Assembly (NCBI RefSeq): GCF_016458275.1
Contig: NZ_JAEMHM010000030.1
Coordinates: forward strand, 1 to 58,466
From: Geomesophilobacter sediminis
GTDB lineage: Bacteria; Desulfobacterota; Desulfuromonadia; Geobacterales; Geobacteraceae
Direction of reading: 5' to 3'
DNA length: 58,466 bases
Shown: positions 47,816 through 55,826 of the stretch, piece by piece
Layout of the letters: each line of letters opens with the position of its first letter
Position numbering within the stretch: position 1 is the stretch's first letter
Translations under genes and position numbers: made by a program
The notes under the pieces: model-generated
The model's input: the letters and a program-made list of their open reading frames with translations, nothing else
The model's database searches: none
Told to the model about the DNA's origin: nothing

Positions 47816-48058
47816 ATGGAAGTGTTCGGTGGATTCATGATGATGCTGTCCATCATCGGCTTTTTCCTGGCCGTGATCTGGTTCATCCTCCCGTTTGTCA
47901 TTCTCAATATGAAAGGGAAACTGGACCGGACCCTGGAGCTGGTCGAGAGCATCGACCAGAGGCTTGCGGCAGTGGAGCTGCGGCTCAAGGAGCAGGAAGC
48001 GCGGACGGGGGAGCCGATACCGAGCGATACAGAGGCAACGTCGCCAGAATTGCCCTAA
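47816..48058 (+). CDS. Small single-span membrane protein
   Basis: 80 aa. The hydrophobic helix MMMLSIIGFFLAVIWFILPF (about 7-27) is followed by a basic turn NMKGKLDR and a short coiled coil LELVESIDQRLAAVELRLKE, then a Pro/Glu-rich tail. No family recognised. GAGGAGG lies upstream of the ATG at 47816; an overlapping ATG at 47811 is out of frame. Small membrane coiled-coil proteins of this shape often modulate larger complexes, but nothing here shows a partner. Confidence 0.7.
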   Translation: MEVFGGFMMMLSIIGFFLAVIWFILPFVILNMKGKLDRTLELVESIDQRLAAVELRLKEQEARTGEPIPSDTEATSPELP

Positions 48059-48077
48059 GAGGCAAGGTTGCTTACCC

Positions 48078-48142
48078 TGTGGGAGCGCCATTCCTGGCGC
48101 GATAACCTTTGGGCGATTCGCGCCAGGAATGGCGCTCCCACA
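48078..48142. repeat. REP-like element with 25-bp perfect inverted arms
   Basis: TGTGGGAGCGCCATTCCTGG (continuing CGCGA to 48102) is repeated exactly inverted at 48118-48142, with 15 bp between. Each arm itself contains a small palindrome (GCGCCATTCCTGGCGC). It lies between a small membrane protein gene and the fabI promoter. Confidence 0.9.
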
Positions 48143-48221
48143 CGGGAGTGGCGCCCTCGTGACGACCAATCGGCGGTCGGGGCGTCCGGCCGTTAAAGAC
48201 GGGTCGCGCCAGCCATTCAGC

Positions 48222-48250
48222 TTGCAAAACCGGGCGGTTTTCATTATAGT
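48222..48250 (+). promoter_or_regulatory. Sigma-70 promoter of fabI
   Basis: TTGCAA (48222-48227), 17-bp spacer, TATAGT (48245-48250). Transcription would start near 48257, giving a leader of about 60 nt. Confidence 0.65.
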
Positions 48251-48318
48251 GACAGGCCGTACCATACGCAGGGTTTATAGAAAAAGTTAATCTAACGGAC
48301 AGATTTTCGGAGGATAGG

Positions 48319-49089
48319 ATGGGTTTACTGGAGGGGAAAAAAGCCCTTATTTTCGGGGTTGCCAACGATAAAAGCATCGCCTGGGCAACCGCGGAAGCGT
48401 ACCGCAAGGAAGGAGCCGACGTTGCGCTCGCCTACGCCAATGAGGCGGTCGCCAAAAGGGTCATCCCTCTCGGGGAGAGCATCGGCGCAAGCCTCATCCT
48501 TCCCTGCGACGTGCGCAGCGACGAGGACATCGCGACCCTCTTCGCCAAGATCAAGGATGCCTGGGGCGGGATCGACATCCTGGTCCACTCGGTCGCCTTC
48601 GCCAACAAGGACGAGCTCAAGGGGTCCTTTCTCAATACCACCCGTGAAGGGTTCGCCATGGCCATGGACATCAGCGCGTACTCGCTCATCGCCATGGCCA
48701 AGGAAGCGGCCCCCCTCATGGAAGGGCGCAACGGAAGCATCATCGCCATGACCTACTACGGGTCGACCAAGGTGTTCCCCAACTACAACGTCATGGGGGT
48801 TGCCAAGGCGGCTCTCGAGGCAAGTGTCCGCTACCTCGCCGAGGCCATGGGCCCGGAAGGGACCCGCGTCAACGCCATCTCCGCCGGACCGCTGCGCACC
48901 CTCGCGTCCGCCGGGGTCGGCGGCTTCAACCAGATCGCCGGCTTTGTCGCCGGCAAGGCTCCGCTGCGGCGCAACATCAGCCAGGAAGAGGTCGCCGGCG
49001 CGGCAGTCTATCTCGCCAGCCCCCTTTCCAGCGGGGTAACCGGCGAGGTCCACTTCGTCGACAGCGGTTACAACATCATCGGGATGTAA
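48319..49089 (+). CDS. fabI: Enoyl-[acyl-carrier-protein] reductase FabI
   Basis: 256 aa, normal FabI length. It performs the last reduction of each fatty-acid elongation cycle with NADH or NADPH. Cofactor motif LIFGVANDKSIAWATAEA; LVHSVAFANKDELKGSF; active-site Tyr and Lys in a YxxxxxxK arrangement within NYNVMGVAKAALEASVRYLA; and SAGPLRTLASAGV. It should be the triclosan target if no other enoyl reductase dominates. CGGAGGATAGG precedes the ATG. The hflX start follows 23 bp after the stop. Confidence 0.96.
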   Translation: MGLLEGKKALIFGVANDKSIAWATAEAYRKEGADVALAYANEAVAKRVIPLGESIGASLILPCDVRSDEDIATLFAKIKDAWGGIDILVHSVAFANKDELKGSFLNTTREGFAMAMDISAYSLIAMAKEAAPLMEGRNGSIIAMTYYGSTKVFPNYNVMGVAKAALEASVRYLAEAMGPEGTRVNAISAGPLRTLASAGVGGFNQIAGFVAGKAPLRRNISQEEVAGAAVYLASPLSSGVTGEVHFVDSGYNIIGM

Positions 49090-49112
49090 CAGCCCAACGT
49101 CGGAGGCGGCAC

Positions 49113-50825
49113 ATTAAACAGCCACATGGCAATCTGACAGGACTCAAGCCGAACCAGGTAAAGCGACTGGAACGGCTCTACCGCCGCCGGATAAACCCCA
49201 ACGAGGTGGTTTCCCTGGAGGTGGCGCGGGAAGTTACCGACATCTCGCTGGAAATCCGGCGCCAGATCGGTCTGCTCATCAACCGGATCGGCGAGATCGC
49301 CTACGTGATCGTCGGGGACGAACGCGCCCTGCTCATCCCGAATCTCGCCGACTACCCCCTCGGCAAGCGCCTTCTGCGCGGGCTGCGCCTGGTGCACACC
49401 CACCTCAAGGGCGAACCCCTTACCGACGACGACCTGACCGACCTCTCCCTTTTGCGACTGGACCAGATCGCCGCGCTGCAACTTACCCAGCATCCGGACC
49501 GCTTCTCCATCCAGACCGCCCACCTGATTCCGCCGCGCCCCAACGGGCTCCCCTACCAGGTCGAGCCTTCGGTCCCCTTCCCCCGCTTCACCCTGGAGTT
49601 CCGCTCTTTCATGGAAACCCTCGAGGAGTCGCTGATCCGCGGGTTGGAAGAGGGGAAAGCCGTCACCACCGGCGTGGAACGCGGCATCCTGATTTCGGTG
49701 ACCCGGAGTACCCCCGAAGAGGCCGACGATTCCATGGAGGAGCTCAAGGAGCTCGCCCGCACCGCGGGAGTCGGCGTTTTGGACACCGTGATCCAGCGCC
49801 CCAAGGAATTCAACCCGCGCTTTCTCCTGGGTGAAGGGAAACTGCGCGAGGTGGTGATCAAGGCGCTCCAGCTCGGGGCGACCATGCTCGTCTTCGACCA
49901 GGAGCTCTCCCCGGCCCAGGTCCGCTCCATCTCCGAGCTGACCGAGCTCAAGGTCATCGACCGCAGCCAGCTCATCCTCGACATCTTCGCCCGCCGGGCG
50001 GTCACTCAGGACGGCAAGGTGCAGGTGGAACTCGCCCAGCTCAAATACCTGCTGCCGCGCCTGATCGGGCGCGGCGTCCAGATGTCCCGGCTCATGGGGG
50101 GGATCGGGGGGCGCGGCCCGGGCGAAACCAAACTCGAGGTCGACCGGCGCCGGATCCGGGACCGGATCGCCCACCTGGAACGCGAGCTGAAGGAGCTTTC
50201 CAACGGCCGCTACCAGCGCCGCCAGAAGCGGGTGAAGGCGGGAATTCCCATCGTCTCCATCGTCGGCTATACCAACGCCGGCAAGTCGACCCTTTTGAAC
50301 ACGATGACCAAGAGCGAGGTCTTCACTGAAAACCTCCTCTTTGCTACCCTCGATACCTCCTCGCGGCGGCTCCGCTTCCCGCGGGACCACGAGGTAATCA
50401 TCACCGACACGGTCGGCTTCATCCGCAGTCTGCCGAAGTCGCTGATGGGCGCCTTCAAGGCGACCCTGGAAGAGCTCAAGGACGCCGACCTCCTGATCCA
50501 CCTCGTCGACTGCGCCAACCCGCGCTTCGAGGAGCAGATCGGCCAGGTCGACGCGATTCTCGCCGAGCTTGATCTCGCCAACAAGCCGCGGCTCCTCGTT
50601 TTCAACAAGACCGATCTCCTCCCGGAGATGAAGAAAAACAACATGCTTTCTTTCATGAAGGTGCGGCAGGTGGGACGGAAGTTGGGGGCGATCAGCGTGA
50701 GCGCCAACGACCGCAAAAGTCTCGAACCGCTCCTGAAGGAGCTGCAGCAACGGTTCTGGCAGGACGTGCCGGACTATGGCGCCCAACTTCCCGAAGAGGA
50801 AGAAAACGGGACGCCGGAAGGGTAA
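49113..50825 (+). CDS. hflX: GTPase HflX (apparent ATT start)
   Basis: 570-aa ribosome-associated GTPase that splits stalled 70S ribosomes. The G domain has G1 VGYTNAGKSTLLNTM, G3 DTVGFIRSLPKSLMGAF, G4 NKTD, preceded by the glycine-rich GGIGGRGPGETKLEVDRRRI of HflX. The first standard start in frame (GTG at 49206) has no ribosome-binding site and cuts off GNLTGLKPNQVKRLERLYRR, a segment I recognise as the conserved opening of long HflX proteins. That segment is in frame upstream and reaches an ATT at 49113 that has a perfect CGGAGG seven bases before it. No ATG, GTG or TTG lies between. I therefore place the start at ATT. Confidence 0.87.
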   Translation: MKQPHGNLTGLKPNQVKRLERLYRRRINPNEVVSLEVAREVTDISLEIRRQIGLLINRIGEIAYVIVGDERALLIPNLADYPLGKRLLRGLRLVHTHLKGEPLTDDDLTDLSLLRLDQIAALQLTQHPDRFSIQTAHLIPPRPNGLPYQVEPSVPFPRFTLEFRSFMETLEESLIRGLEEGKAVTTGVERGILISVTRSTPEEADDSMEELKELARTAGVGVLDTVIQRPKEFNPRFLLGEGKLREVVIKALQLGATMLVFDQELSPAQVRSISELTELKVIDRSQLILDIFARRAVTQDGKVQVELAQLKYLLPRLIGRGVQMSRLMGGIGGRGPGETKLEVDRRRIRDRIAHLERELKELSNGRYQRRQKRVKAGIPIVSIVGYTNAGKSTLLNTMTKSEVFTENLLFATLDTSSRRLRFPRDHEVIITDTVGFIRSLPKSLMGAFKATLEELKDADLLIHLVDCANPRFEEQIGQVDAILAELDLANKPRLLVFNKTDLLPEMKKNNMLSFMKVRQVGRKLGAISVSANDRKSLEPLLKELQQRFWQDVPDYGAQLPEEEENGTPEG

Positions 50826-50835
50826 CGTACGCCGC

Positions 50836-51447
50836 ATGACCAGCCAGTTCAACACCCTCTATGCCCTCGATCTCCTTGGGACGGCCGCCTTTGCGGCGTC
50901 CGGAGCTTTGGCCGCAGTCCGCAAGAAGATGGACCTCTTCGGGGTCATCGTGCTCGGCATCGTCACCGCCACCGGCGGCGGGGTGCTGCGCGATCTCCTT
51001 TTGGGAGACGCTCCCCCATTCTGCTTCAAAAACGAGCTCTATCTCTACCTCGCTGTCATCACCTCCATCATCGTCTTTCTGTCACCCCGGCGCTTCGAAC
51101 GGATGGGGCGCGCCATGCTGTTTTTGGACGCCCTCGGGCTAGGGACCTTCCTGGTGATCGGGACTTCCAAGGCACTCGCCTTCCATCTGGGCTTCGCGGG
51201 CTCCGTGATCATGGGGGTCATGACCGGCACCTTCGGCGGGCTGATCCGCGACACCCTGAGCAACGAGATCCCCCTCATCCTGCAGCGCGAGATCTACGCC
51301 TCGGCCTGCGTGGTCGGCGGGGCCTGCTTCTATTTCCTCAACGACACCTTCGTTCCCCCGGCGATCAACCTCACCGTCTCCGCGCTGGTGGTGATCCTGA
51401 TCCGCGGCGCCGCCATCGCCAAGGGATGGCATCTGCCGCGGGCGTAA
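50836..51447 (+). CDS. TRIC/UPF0126 family membrane protein (YicG-like)
   Basis: 203 aa, about seven helices arranged as two similar halves: LYALDLLGTAAFAASGALAA, FGVIVLGIVTATGGGVLRDL and GDAPPFCF in the first; LGLGTFLVIGTSKALAFHLG, IMGVMTGTFGGLIRDTL in the second. The paired TATGGGxxRD and TGTFGGxxRD signatures define the family, whose bacterial members form trimeric cation channels or transport small molecules. Start at 50836 chosen from alignment with the usual MxxxYxLDLxGT opening; ribosome-binding is weak. It follows hflX by 10 bp. Confidence 0.9.
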   Translation: MTSQFNTLYALDLLGTAAFAASGALAAVRKKMDLFGVIVLGIVTATGGGVLRDLLLGDAPPFCFKNELYLYLAVITSIIVFLSPRRFERMGRAMLFLDALGLGTFLVIGTSKALAFHLGFAGSVIMGVMTGTFGGLIRDTLSNEIPLILQREIYASACVVGGACFYFLNDTFVPPAINLTVSALVVILIRGAAIAKGWHLPRA

Positions 51448-51451
51448 GCCC

Positions 51452-51486
51452 GTTCAACGTTCAACGTTCAACGTTCAGAGTTCACA
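51452..51486 (+). repeat. Tandem 7-bp repeat GTTCAAC
   Basis: Three exact copies of GTTCAAC and two degenerate ones (GTTCAGA, GTTCACA) just after the TRIC gene stop. Confidence 0.85.
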
Positions 51487-51501
51487 GCCACTCAGATGCA
51501 G

Positions 51502-51527
51502 AAAGGGCGCCGCGGGGCGCCCTTTTT
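51502..51527 (+). terminator. Intrinsic terminator after the TRIC gene
   Basis: Stem AAAGGGCGCC / GGCGCCCTTT with a 4-nt loop, followed by Ts. Confidence 0.85.
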
Positions 51528-51546
51528 CGGTTTTCTGAGCTTGCGT

Positions 51547-51793
51547 GTTGTAGGAGCGACATTCCTGTCGCGATCCGCCGGAAGCGGTAACTGCCGCTGC
51601 GGTTAATCGCGCCTGGAAAGGCGCGCCCACAGGGTTGGCACCGGCTCACTACCTACCGGAATCAAACCTTACGGTGCCGCGGGGTCCTTCGCTAGGATGG
51701 CGATCTCTAGCGCGCTGCAGACTTAAGCTGTGGGAGCATCTTTCCAGGCGCGAATAACCGGGCTGGGATCGCGACAGGAATGTCGCTCCTACA
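51547..51793. repeat. Nested REP-like palindrome cluster
   Basis: Outer arms TGTAGGAGCGACATTCCTGT (to 51572) and the exact inverse ending at 51793 form a 26-bp perfect inverted repeat. Inside, a second pair (51606-51631 and 51729-51755) of the related GCGCCTGGAAAGG type is also inverted. About 95 bp of plain sequence separates the inner arms. No gene is present. The cluster ends 32 bp from the ClC gene stop. Confidence 0.88.
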
Positions 51794-51824
51794 TGGCAGG
51801 GGGCGCCTTCACCCTCAGCTCCGG

Positions 51825-53165
51825 CTATTCCTCCCCCTTCCCTCTCCGCCGCTGCATCTTCTGCCACAAGCGCCATTCCGGCAAGGCGATCTGATCGCGC
51901 CGCATCGAGCCGATCGGGATCCCCATCTCCACCGGCAGCGACTCGCTCTTCTTGATCCCCAGAAGCTGGCTGGGATAGATGCTCCGGTAGCCGACGATCA
52001 AAAAGCTCACCATGCAGGCCAGCGCCGCGTGGGGACCGATGGCCGGTCCGAAGAGCTCCATCGCCATCACCGAGGCGGCGATGGGGGTGTTGGCCGCCCC
52101 GGCCAGGACCGCAACCATGCCGATCGCGGAAAAGAGCGCCAGGTAACGGACGTCGACCAGCTGCGCGAACAGGTTCCCGGCTCCGGTGCCGATGACGAAG
52201 ATCGGCGTGACCACCCCGCCGCTCCCGCCGCAGCCCAGGGTTACCGAGGTGGCGATGCTCTTCCAGAAGAAGGTGCCCAGGGGGAGCGCGGCCCCGCGCC
52301 ATCCCTCGTCGAGCGACTGGATCCCCAGCCCCAGATACCTCGGCGAGACCCAGGCCCCGATGGCAACCATGAGCGCCCCACCAAGTGCGGCGCGGAGCGT
52401 CTTGCTGCCGACCCGGTCGAAGCTCTTATGGGTCCAGGTGGCCGCCTCGATGAAGAAGATCGCCACCAGTCCGCACCAAAGGCCGAGCGCCACTACCTCG
52501 AAGATGCTCCACCCGTTCACCTGCGGCGGCACGATAACCGGAACCCGAGGATACTGCCCGCCCAAGAGGGTGGCCACGTGGAAGCCGACGATACCCGCCA
52601 CAAACGAAGGGAAGAGCACCTCGTAGAGCATCTGGCCCAGCACCAGCACCTCGATACCGAAGAGTGCCCCTGCTATGGGGGTTCCGAATACCGTGGCAAA
52701 ACCGGCGCTGATGCCGCAGATCACGATCTTGCGCCGATCCTGATCCTTCAGGCGGAGCATGGTCGCAAAGGAGGACGCGAGCGCGGCACCGATCTGGGCG
52801 CACGGTCCTTCCTTCCCCGCCGAACCTCCGCCGGCCAGGGTGATGACGGTCGCCACGAGCTTCACCGGAACGACCTTCAAGGCGATCCTCCCCATCCGCG
52901 TGTGTACCGCCTCGATGACCTTCTCGGTACCGTGCCCGGCCGCCTCCGGCGCCAGCCAGGCCACCAGGAGCGCACTTACCGCAAGAGTCGCGGGAAGGAA
53001 ATGGAAGTAACCCGGATAGCGGCCGACCTGACTCGAGGCCCAGGCCAGCGACCGCAAAAAGACGGTAGTGCCCGCGCCGACGAGGCATCCCACTCCGGCG
53101 GCGTACACCGCCCACTTGACCACGCTGGCGAAAAGCGTCAGCTCTTCGTAGACCTTTCTTTTCAT
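51825..53165 (-). CDS. ClC-family chloride channel/transporter
   Basis: 446 aa, integral membrane, no CBS domains. The gating-Glu motif GSAGKEGPCAQIGAALASSF is intact, and the third-helix region GSGGVVTPIFVIGTGAG and ANTPIAASVMAMELFG are present. The first selectivity-filter motif reads PEAAGHGTEKVIEAVH rather than GSGIPE, a variant seen in part of the family. The gating Glu suggests a proton-coupled exchanger rather than a channel, but this is inference. GGGGAG precedes the ATG. A second, truncated ClC gene of a different subtype lies at 54589. Confidence 0.92.
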   Translation of the reverse strand: MKRKVYEELTLFASVVKWAVYAAGVGCLVGAGTTVFLRSLAWASSQVGRYPGYFHFLPATLAVSALLVAWLAPEAAGHGTEKVIEAVHTRMGRIALKVVPVKLVATVITLAGGGSAGKEGPCAQIGAALASSFATMLRLKDQDRRKIVICGISAGFATVFGTPIAGALFGIEVLVLGQMLYEVLFPSFVAGIVGFHVATLLGGQYPRVPVIVPPQVNGWSIFEVVALGLWCGLVAIFFIEAATWTHKSFDRVGSKTLRAALGGALMVAIGAWVSPRYLGLGIQSLDEGWRGAALPLGTFFWKSIATSVTLGCGGSGGVVTPIFVIGTGAGNLFAQLVDVRYLALFSAIGMVAVLAGAANTPIAASVMAMELFGPAIGPHAALACMVSFLIVGYRSIYPSQLLGIKKSESLPVEMGIPIGSMRRDQIALPEWRLWQKMQRRRGKGEE

Positions 53166-53188
53166 CGACTCCCCGCTCTTTGGACACT

Positions 53189-53226
53189 AAAAAGCCTGGG
53201 AAGGGGGCGTCAGCCCCTTTCCAGGC
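53189..53226 (-). terminator. Intrinsic terminator of pal
   Basis: On the minus strand: GCCTGGAAAGGGG, a 6-nt loop, CCCCTTCCCAGGC, then five Ts. Confidence 0.88.
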
Positions 53227-53261
53227 CGTGGAAATCGCGCTCGCGAGTCGCGATCCCCGTG

Positions 53262-53861
53262 TTACTGGATCACGAAGTCGTCGCGGCGGTTTTTGGCCCA
53301 GGCCGCCTCGTCGTGACCGGGATCCAACGGTTTCTCCTTGCCGTAGCTGATCACGGAAAGCCGCTCCGCCGGAATGCCGAGAGTAACCAGGTACTTCTTG
53401 GCTTCCCGCGCCCGCTCCTCGCCGAGAGCGAGGTTGTAGTCGTCCGAACCACGCTCGTCGCAATTCCCCGCGATCTGGACTTTGGCGTTGGCCGCCTTTT
53501 TCAGGACCTCCAGGTTTTTGGTCAGGATGTCCCGATCTTCCTTGGTGAGGGCATAGGAGTCAAACGCGAAGTAGATCCGTTGCAGGTCCGTCTTCAGTGC
53601 GTCCGCGCTCTTGGCACCCTGGGCACCATTCCCGTTGTCGGCAACCACCGGTTGCGCCTGAACCGGAGCTGGTGCCGCCGCGGTGTTTTGCGCCGGCGCC
53701 GGATTCGCTGCAGCTTTGGTCTCGGGCACGATCGCCGGTTTCGTTGCCGCCGCAGCGGACGGGGCAATCGGCTCGTCCTTCTTGACCATCCCCTGCTTCG
53801 AACAACCTGCGGCCAGCACCAACGCACCGATCAGCACCAGGTTAACGACTTTCCCTCTCAT
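53262..53861 (-). CDS. pal: Peptidoglycan-associated lipoprotein (Pal/OmpA domain)
   Basis: 199 aa. Lipoprotein signal ending LVLAAGC, an Ala/Pro-rich linker of about 60 residues, then an OmpA-like domain with YFAFDSYALTKEDRDIL, the diaminopimelate-binding NCDERGSDDYNLALGEERA and VISYGKEKPLDPGHDEAAW. Pal links the outer membrane to peptidoglycan and works with Tol. No tol genes are adjacent. Start at 53861 has GGGGGAAG upstream; an in-frame start 99 bp further up would precede the signal peptide with non-signal sequence. Confidence 0.94.
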   Translation of the reverse strand: MRGKVVNLVLIGALVLAAGCSKQGMVKKDEPIAPSAAAATKPAIVPETKAAANPAPAQNTAAAPAPVQAQPVVADNGNGAQGAKSADALKTDLQRIYFAFDSYALTKEDRDILTKNLEVLKKAANAKVQIAGNCDERGSDDYNLALGEERAREAKKYLVTLGIPAERLSVISYGKEKPLDPGHDEAAWAKNRRDDFVIQ

Positions 53862-53931
53862 AGCTAACTTCCCCCTTGTTGGATTTATCCAGGTAATGTG
53901 AACGGCCTGGGCCTTCACTTGCGTAGCAATG

Positions 53932-53960
53932 ATTTGAATACGAACTAAATCGCTTGTCAA
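53932..53960 (-). promoter_or_regulatory. Candidate sigma-70 promoter of pal
   Basis: On the minus strand TTGACA (53960-53955), a 17-bp spacer and TCAAAT (53937-53932). The -35 is perfect; the -10 matches at four of six positions. The leader would be about 65 nt. Confidence 0.45.
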
Positions 53961-54113
53961 GAGTTTTCATTAGCGATAGGATCGCGAGGCATCTCCGCCG
54001 CAGCTACGGGTTTCATGGCTGGTACCAGAAAAATGTTTTTTGATATCAGCAGGTATGTGCTAAGGATGAGAAAAGCGGGGCAGGCAGAGAATTCCTGGCC
54101 GTCGGAGGAAGCG

Positions 54114-54614
54114 ATGAAAAAAACCAGTAAAGGGACCGTGGTTGCCGAGATTATCGACAACCTGCGGCGTGTATTCCAGGCGGTAAACGAATACTCCAAG
54201 AAGGCGGAAAAGGAGACCGGGCTGACCGGGCCCCAGCTCTGGGCCATCAAGGTGATCGCGGATTCCGCTCCGATCAAGGTCTCCGAGCTGGCGCGCCGCA
54301 TGTACCTGCACCCGGCGACGGTGGTCGGGATCGTGGACCGTTTGGAAGGACGCGGACTGGTATCGCGCACCCGTTCCCAGGAAGACCGGCGGGTCGTCGA
54401 TGTGGAATTGACCGAACAGGGGAAGGAACTGGTGGCGCAATCCCCGGAAGTGGCCCAAGGGATGCTGGTGCGCGGGCTGGAAACCCTGGAAAGACCGCAG
54501 TTGATGCGGATGGCAGCGGACCTGGAGCAACTGGTCGCCATCCTCGGGGCCCAGGAACTCCCCCCCAAGCTCCTTCTCTCACCGGAGGTCAACCTCCCCG
54601 CCGAAGAAGAGTAG
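54114..54614 (+). CDS. MarR-family transcriptional regulator
   Basis: 166 aa. Winged-helix core: GLTGPQLWAIKVIADSAPIK, VSELARRMYLHPATVVGIVD as the recognition region, and the wing RLEGRGLVSRTRSQEDRRVV with DVELTEQGKELV. A dimerisation tail follows. Ligand unknown. The ATG at 54114 has GGAGGAAGCG; an in-frame ATG at 54015 lacks a site. Its end overlaps the truncated ClC gene by 26 bp, convergently, so that gene is not an obvious target. A regulated gene may have been lost in the nearby rearrangement. Confidence 0.88.
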   Translation: MKKTSKGTVVAEIIDNLRRVFQAVNEYSKKAEKETGLTGPQLWAIKVIADSAPIKVSELARRMYLHPATVVGIVDRLEGRGLVSRTRSQEDRRVVDVELTEQGKELVAQSPEVAQGMLVRGLETLERPQLMRMAADLEQLVAILGAQELPPKLLLSPEVNLPAEEE

Positions 54615-55625
54615 CCCAGGGACTCCGATTGCGCGCTCGATTGCCGCTGTCCTGCTGCGAAAACATATCGAGCGCCTCGGTCATCGCATCGACGACCATC
54701 TCTTTGCCGATTACGCCGACAATGTCGGAGGACGAGTCCGCAGGGGCTCTCACAATCGCGACCACCGCCGTTTCTTCCGATCGCATGGTACCCAGAATCT
54801 GAAGCAGCGTCGCATCCCGGGATGCTGTGCTGAATCGCCTCCGGAGCAGCTCCCCAGCCGTGGAGCCGCTCTGGTTTCCTGCCAGGGCGGCAAGGGCCGA
54901 AACCCGCGACTCAACTGCCACAGTCCCCTCCTCACCCTCGATGACAAACCAGCGCGCCTTGCGCTCATCCCGTACCAGTGCAGCGAACTCCGTCACCGGC
55001 GTCTCGGTCGGCACCGTCAAAAGAGCCGTATCCATGATCGTTTCCGCCCGTTTCATCTCGTGCACGTTGGCGTGCATCCCTTCCGGGAGATACTGTCCCC
55101 GCCGAGTCAGCTTCAGCGTATAGATGCTGTCCCGCGAGAAGAAGGTCCGCACCCCGTAGCTCATGGCAACGGTCATCACCAGAGGAATGACGACGCTGTA
55201 GTCGTAGGTCATCTCCAGGATCATCACGATGGCGGTGATTGGCGCCGCCGTGCTGGCGCCGACGAGGCCGGCCATGCCGGCGACGGCAAACGCGGGTGGG
55301 CTGATATCGAGCCCCGGTAAAACGCGGTGCAGGAAGAGAACGTACCCCCCGCCCAAGGTGGCCCCCAGGAACAACGCCGGGGAAAAAACGCCCCCGGAAG
55401 CGCCGGAACCAAGGGAGAGCGAGGTGGCAAGGAGTTTCAACGCAAATAGCAGGATCAGGAATCCGGCCTGCGGCATGGTCCCCAGCAGCACGTCCTGGAT
55501 GGTGGCATAGCCGACGCCTTCGATGTGGTAATGCCCGGTGGTCCGAAAGAGCAGGTAGAGGACCAGCCCCAAAAGCAGCATTCCGGTGCCGTGGCGCAGG
55601 TAGGGATGCCCCGTCGCTTTCCAGC
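54589..55625 (-). pseudogene. ClC-CBS chloride transporter, 5'-truncated
   Basis: About 340 codons of the C-terminal half of a ClC protein with cytoplasmic CBS domains. The reading frame has the second-half motif GSGASGGVFSPALFLGA and AGLVGASTAAPITAIVMILE. CBS-like segments follow: ETIMDTALLTVPTETPVTEF and SRDATLLQILGTMRSEETAV. The first half, with GSGIP and GKEGP motifs, is missing: recognisable ClC sequence (KATGHPYLRHGTG) stops near 55620, where a different gene fragment on the other strand begins. The first ATG is internal (55581) and lacks a signal for starting a functional channel. The body is otherwise free of stops, so the truncation may be recent. Confidence 0.85.
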
Positions 55626-55805
55626 TGGCTAATCGGCATGTACGGCTGGATGGCGGTCGCGGTTTTTGCCATTTTCGGCGCGGAAATCCCGAAAACGTCC
55701 CCGATTTTCTGGTTCATGATGCAGATTGCCATGTGGTTCGGATTCGCCACCTCATACCCGGTGAACTGGTGGCTATTGAAGCGGGGGCTCAAAGAAAAGA
55801 TGTGA
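55626..55805 (+). pseudogene. DUF4396-family protein, 3' fragment
   Basis: The plus strand reads WLIGMYGWMAVAVFAIFG, KTSPIFWFMMQIAMWFGFAT and SYPVNWWLLKRGLKEKM, then a stop. This is the conserved C-terminal part of DUF4396 membrane proteins (final hydrophobic helices and the SYPVNWWL signature). The N-terminal part, normally over 100 residues, is absent: the fragment begins where the truncated ClC gene ends. No start codon or ribosome-binding site fits. It converges on the BON lipoprotein gene, 21 bp apart. Confidence 0.8.
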
Positions 55806-55826
55806 CCGTTGCCGAGATCAGTGCCG

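Noticed and set aside
49206-49208. GTG as the hflX start
   Set aside because: No ribosome-binding site, and it would remove the conserved HflX opening that is in frame just upstream.
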